Of a stretch of DNA of 15,077 nt, positions 13,553 through 15,077 are shown piece after piece. The first letter of the stretch is position 1. Every line of letters begins with the position of its first letter. The notes beneath the pieces were generated by a model. That model made no database searches and was not told the DNA's origin. It was given only the letters and a program-made list of their open reading frames with translations. Made by a program: the position numbers and the translations under genes. This DNA comes from an uncultured Clostridia bacterium (lineage in GTDB: Bacteria; Bacillota; Clostridia; TANB77; CAG-508): assembly GCA_934183045.1 (NCBI GenBank), contig CAKPRW010000034.1, positions 1 through 15,077 on the forward strand. The letters are read 5' to 3'.

Positions 13553-13582
13553 AAATAGCACTCCTTACTTTGATTTTTTGAC

Positions 13583-13611
13583 ATTATATCACAACTTACA
13601 AAAAAAGTAAA
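13583..13611 (-). promoter_or_regulatory. promoter of the DUF4364 gene
   Basis: On the minus strand TGATATAAT is a TATAAT (13588-13583) with extended -10 TG, with a weak TTTACT (13611-13606) 17 bp upstream. An imperfect palindrome (13578-13594) covers this -10. Confidence 0.65.
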
Positions 13612-13666
13612 TAATAAACTAAAAACATGAATTATATAAAAAAGATATTTAAAAAAAAGAAAAAAG

Positions 13667-13675
13667 TGGTATAAT
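13667..13675 (+). promoter_or_regulatory. extended -10 promoter of ldh
   Basis: TGGTATAAT (TG at 13667-13668, TATAAT at 13670-13675). Only a poor -35 (TTTAAA, 13648-13653) is seen. The leader to ldh would be about 20 nt. Confidence 0.65.
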
Positions 13676-13700
13676 ATGTAAATGAGGAGGGATTTATTAT

Positions 13701-14657
13701 ATGAAAAAAGGTAAAATTGTATTAATAGGAACAGGATTTGTTGGTATGAGTATGGCTTACTCAATGCTAAACAGAGGAGGAATAAATGAACTTATACTAA
13801 TAGATATAAACAAAGAAAAAACTATAGGAGAGGAAATGGACTTGTCACATGGACTTCCATATGCTCCACAAAAAATGACAATAAAAGCAGGAGACTATGA
13901 TGAATGTAAAGATGCAGAAGTAATAGTTATAACAGCAGGAATAGCACAAGAGCCAGGTCAAACTAGATTAGAACTTGCTCAAACTAATACAAAAATAATG
14001 AAACAAATAACTGAAAATATTATGAACAGTGGATTTGATGGTATAATTGTTGTTGCAAGTAACCCAGTAGATTTAATGACTTATGTAGTATCAAAAGTTT
14101 CAGGACTTCCTAAAAATAGAGTTATTGGATCAGGAACAGTATTAGATACTGCAAGACTTCGTTATTTAATAGGAGATTATTTACAAATATCAAGTAAAAA
14201 TGTTCATGCATATATAATGGGAGAACATGGAGATTCATCATTTGTACCATGGAATCATGTATATATTGGATGTAAAAACATAAAAGATATAATAAAAGAT
14301 AATAACTTGCCTATGGAAGATTTAAGAAAAATCCACGAAGGTGTAGTAAATTCAGCTTATGAAATTATAGAGAAGAAAAAAGCCACATATTATGGAATAG
14401 GAATGGCTTTAAATAGATTAGTTAGAGCTATTTTAGATAATGAAAACTCTATTTTAACAGTATCTACTTATTTAAAAGATGAATATAATCAAAGTGATAT
14501 TTTTATAGGAGTACCTGCAGTTATAAATAGCCAAGGGGTAAGAGAAGTGGTAAAACTTGATTTAAGTGATGAAGAACAAGAGAAATTAGATAATAGTTGT
14601 AAAATAATAAAAGATATGAGAAAAGATTCAATAGACAAAATTATAGATGAACAATAA
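13701..14657 (+). CDS. ldh: L-lactate dehydrogenase
   Basis: The enzyme reduces pyruvate to L-lactate with NADH, regenerating NAD in fermentation. The 318-residue length fits. Visible motifs are the dinucleotide site GTGFVG (11-15), Asp35 for the NAD ribose, and the loop ITAGIAQEPGQTR. In that loop Gln83 marks lactate rather than malate dehydrogenase, and Arg89 is the catalytic loop arginine. Others are Asn121 in VASNPVDL, Asp149/Arg152 in GTVLDTARLR, and catalytic His176 in GEHGDS. A strong GAGGAGGG (13684-13691) precedes the ATG. It is monocistronic, with extended -10 promoter and a terminator downstream, and diverges from the DUF4364 gene. Confidence 0.97.
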   Translation: MKKGKIVLIGTGFVGMSMAYSMLNRGGINELILIDINKEKTIGEEMDLSHGLPYAPQKMTIKAGDYDECKDAEVIVITAGIAQEPGQTRLELAQTNTKIMKQITENIMNSGFDGIIVVASNPVDLMTYVVSKVSGLPKNRVIGSGTVLDTARLRYLIGDYLQISSKNVHAYIMGEHGDSSFVPWNHVYIGCKNIKDIIKDNNLPMEDLRKIHEGVVNSAYEIIEKKKATYYGIGMALNRLVRAILDNENSILTVSTYLKDEYNQSDIFIGVPAVINSQGVREVVKLDLSDEEQEKLDNSCKIIKDMRKDSIDKIIDEQ

Positions 14658-14741
14658 TATATATGTTTTTTTGACGAAATTTTGTAACTATATTTAAATA
14701 TACTTAAATAGAAGGTAAAAGAATATTGTTTAAATAAAAAT

Positions 14742-14780
14742 AAAAAAATTGGGGTTTATAAAAATGAACCTCAATTTTTT
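14742..14780 (+). terminator. Rho-independent terminator of ldh
   Basis: Arms AAAAATTGGGGTTTAT (14744-14759) and ATGAACCTCAATTTTT (14764-14779) pair over 16 bp with two wobbles around an AAAA loop, ending in a T run. It is about 85 nt after the ldh stop codon; the 14658-14741 stretch between holds nothing else recognisable. Confidence 0.88.
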
Positions 14781-14832
14781 CTATTTTAAGTAAACAAATA
14801 ATACATACATTATAAGGAAAATATTGAAAAAA

Positions 14833-14861
14833 TTGAATCAATTAGATACTATTTTTATATA
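14833..14861 (+). promoter_or_regulatory. candidate promoter for the prepilin-like gene
   Basis: TTGAAT (14833-14838), 17-bp spacer and TATATA (14856-14861). A small palindrome AATTGA-A-TCAATT (14831-14843) covers the -35. The surrounding region to 14980 is so AT-rich that a chance match is possible. Nothing else is visible in 14781-14992. Confidence 0.35.
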
Positions 14862-14992
14862 AATAAAAGAAAGAGAAAAACTAATATATCCAACAAAAAG
14901 TTAGTGTATAAATAAAACTAATTATTATAAAATAATTAAATAAAAAAGTTTAAAAATATAAACAAAATAAATATAAATAAAAGGGGAGAAAT

Positions 14993-15077
14993 ATGAAGAA
15001 TAACACAAAAGAAAAAGGAATAACATTAATAGCACTAATTGTAACAATAATAGTACTATTAATATTAGCAGGAGTAA
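14993..15077 (+). CDS. prepilin-like protein with N-terminal cleavage/methylation signal, 5' end only
   Basis: Only 28 codons are in the window. They read MKNNTKEKG followed by ITLIALIVTIIVLLILAGV: a short basic leader ending in Gly9, then a long hydrophobic helix starting ITL. This is the class III (type IV prepilin) signal cut by prepilin peptidase between Gly9 and Ile10, typical of pilins, pseudopilins and related surface proteins of Clostridia. Position 5 of the mature form is Ala and not the usual Glu. AAGGGGAG (14981-14988) precedes the ATG by 4 nt. The remainder lies beyond the right edge, so the kind of pilin cannot be judged. Confidence 0.85.
   Translation, partial: MKNNTKEKGITLIALIVTIIVLLILAGV

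Overview
The window is a chromosomal segment from a very AT-rich, spore-forming member of the Clostridia, probably a gut-type or uncultured lineage. The evidence is the strong A/T codon bias, AAGGAGG-type ribosome binding sites, TTGACA/TATAAT promoters, a glmS ribozyme, a clostridial agr quorum-sensing system, sporulation genes (yqfC, yqfD, a pdaA-like gene) and a prepilin with the clostridial KGITLIAL start. No phage, transposon or CRISPR signature was seen.

Layout. The left edge (1-1216, minus strand) is the 5' part of glmS, preceded by a clear glmS ribozyme and promoter. Divergent to it is an orphan 2,4-diaminopentanoate dehydrogenase-like gene (1609-2685). Next come a small unknown gene with a hairpin at its start (2817-3164), a terminator, and an elongator tRNA-Met (CAT) with consensus promoter and its own terminator. 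Positions 3508-6463 hold a complete agr system, split into two converging units: agrB-agrD on the plus strand and agrA-agrC on the minus strand, meeting at one shared bidirectional terminator. agrD is a 38-codon gene.

A pdaA-type polysaccharide deacetylase (6655-7476) diverges from agrA. A tightly packed run follows on the plus strand: yqfC, yqfD, an unrecognised 399-residue protein, ybeY, a DUF3048 (YerB-like) gene, a YlbF-family gene and a membrane HExxH metallopeptidase (to 12883). In many Firmicutes phoH lies between yqfD and ybeY; here the unrecognised gene is in that place. A large bidirectional terminator separates this run from a minus-strand DUF4364 regulator, which diverges from L-lactate dehydrogenase (13701-14657). 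The right edge cuts a prepilin-like gene (from 14993).

Gene-poor stretches. 1217-1608 holds the glmS ribozyme and the two divergent promoters. 3165-3507 holds a terminator, the tRNA with its promoter and terminator, and the agrB control region. 14658-14992 holds the ldh terminator and one weak promoter candidate, otherwise only AT-rich sequence.

How they fit together (inference). The agr peptide system would report cell density through AgrC/AgrA. A direct repeat upstream of agrB and a palindrome inside the agrA promoter are the most likely control points. The neighbouring deacetylase and the yqfCD genes belong to spore formation, a process known to be under agr control in some clostridia. 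The most novel items are the predicted seven-residue AgrD ring, the split agr layout with its putative operators, and the unknown gene in the phoH position.
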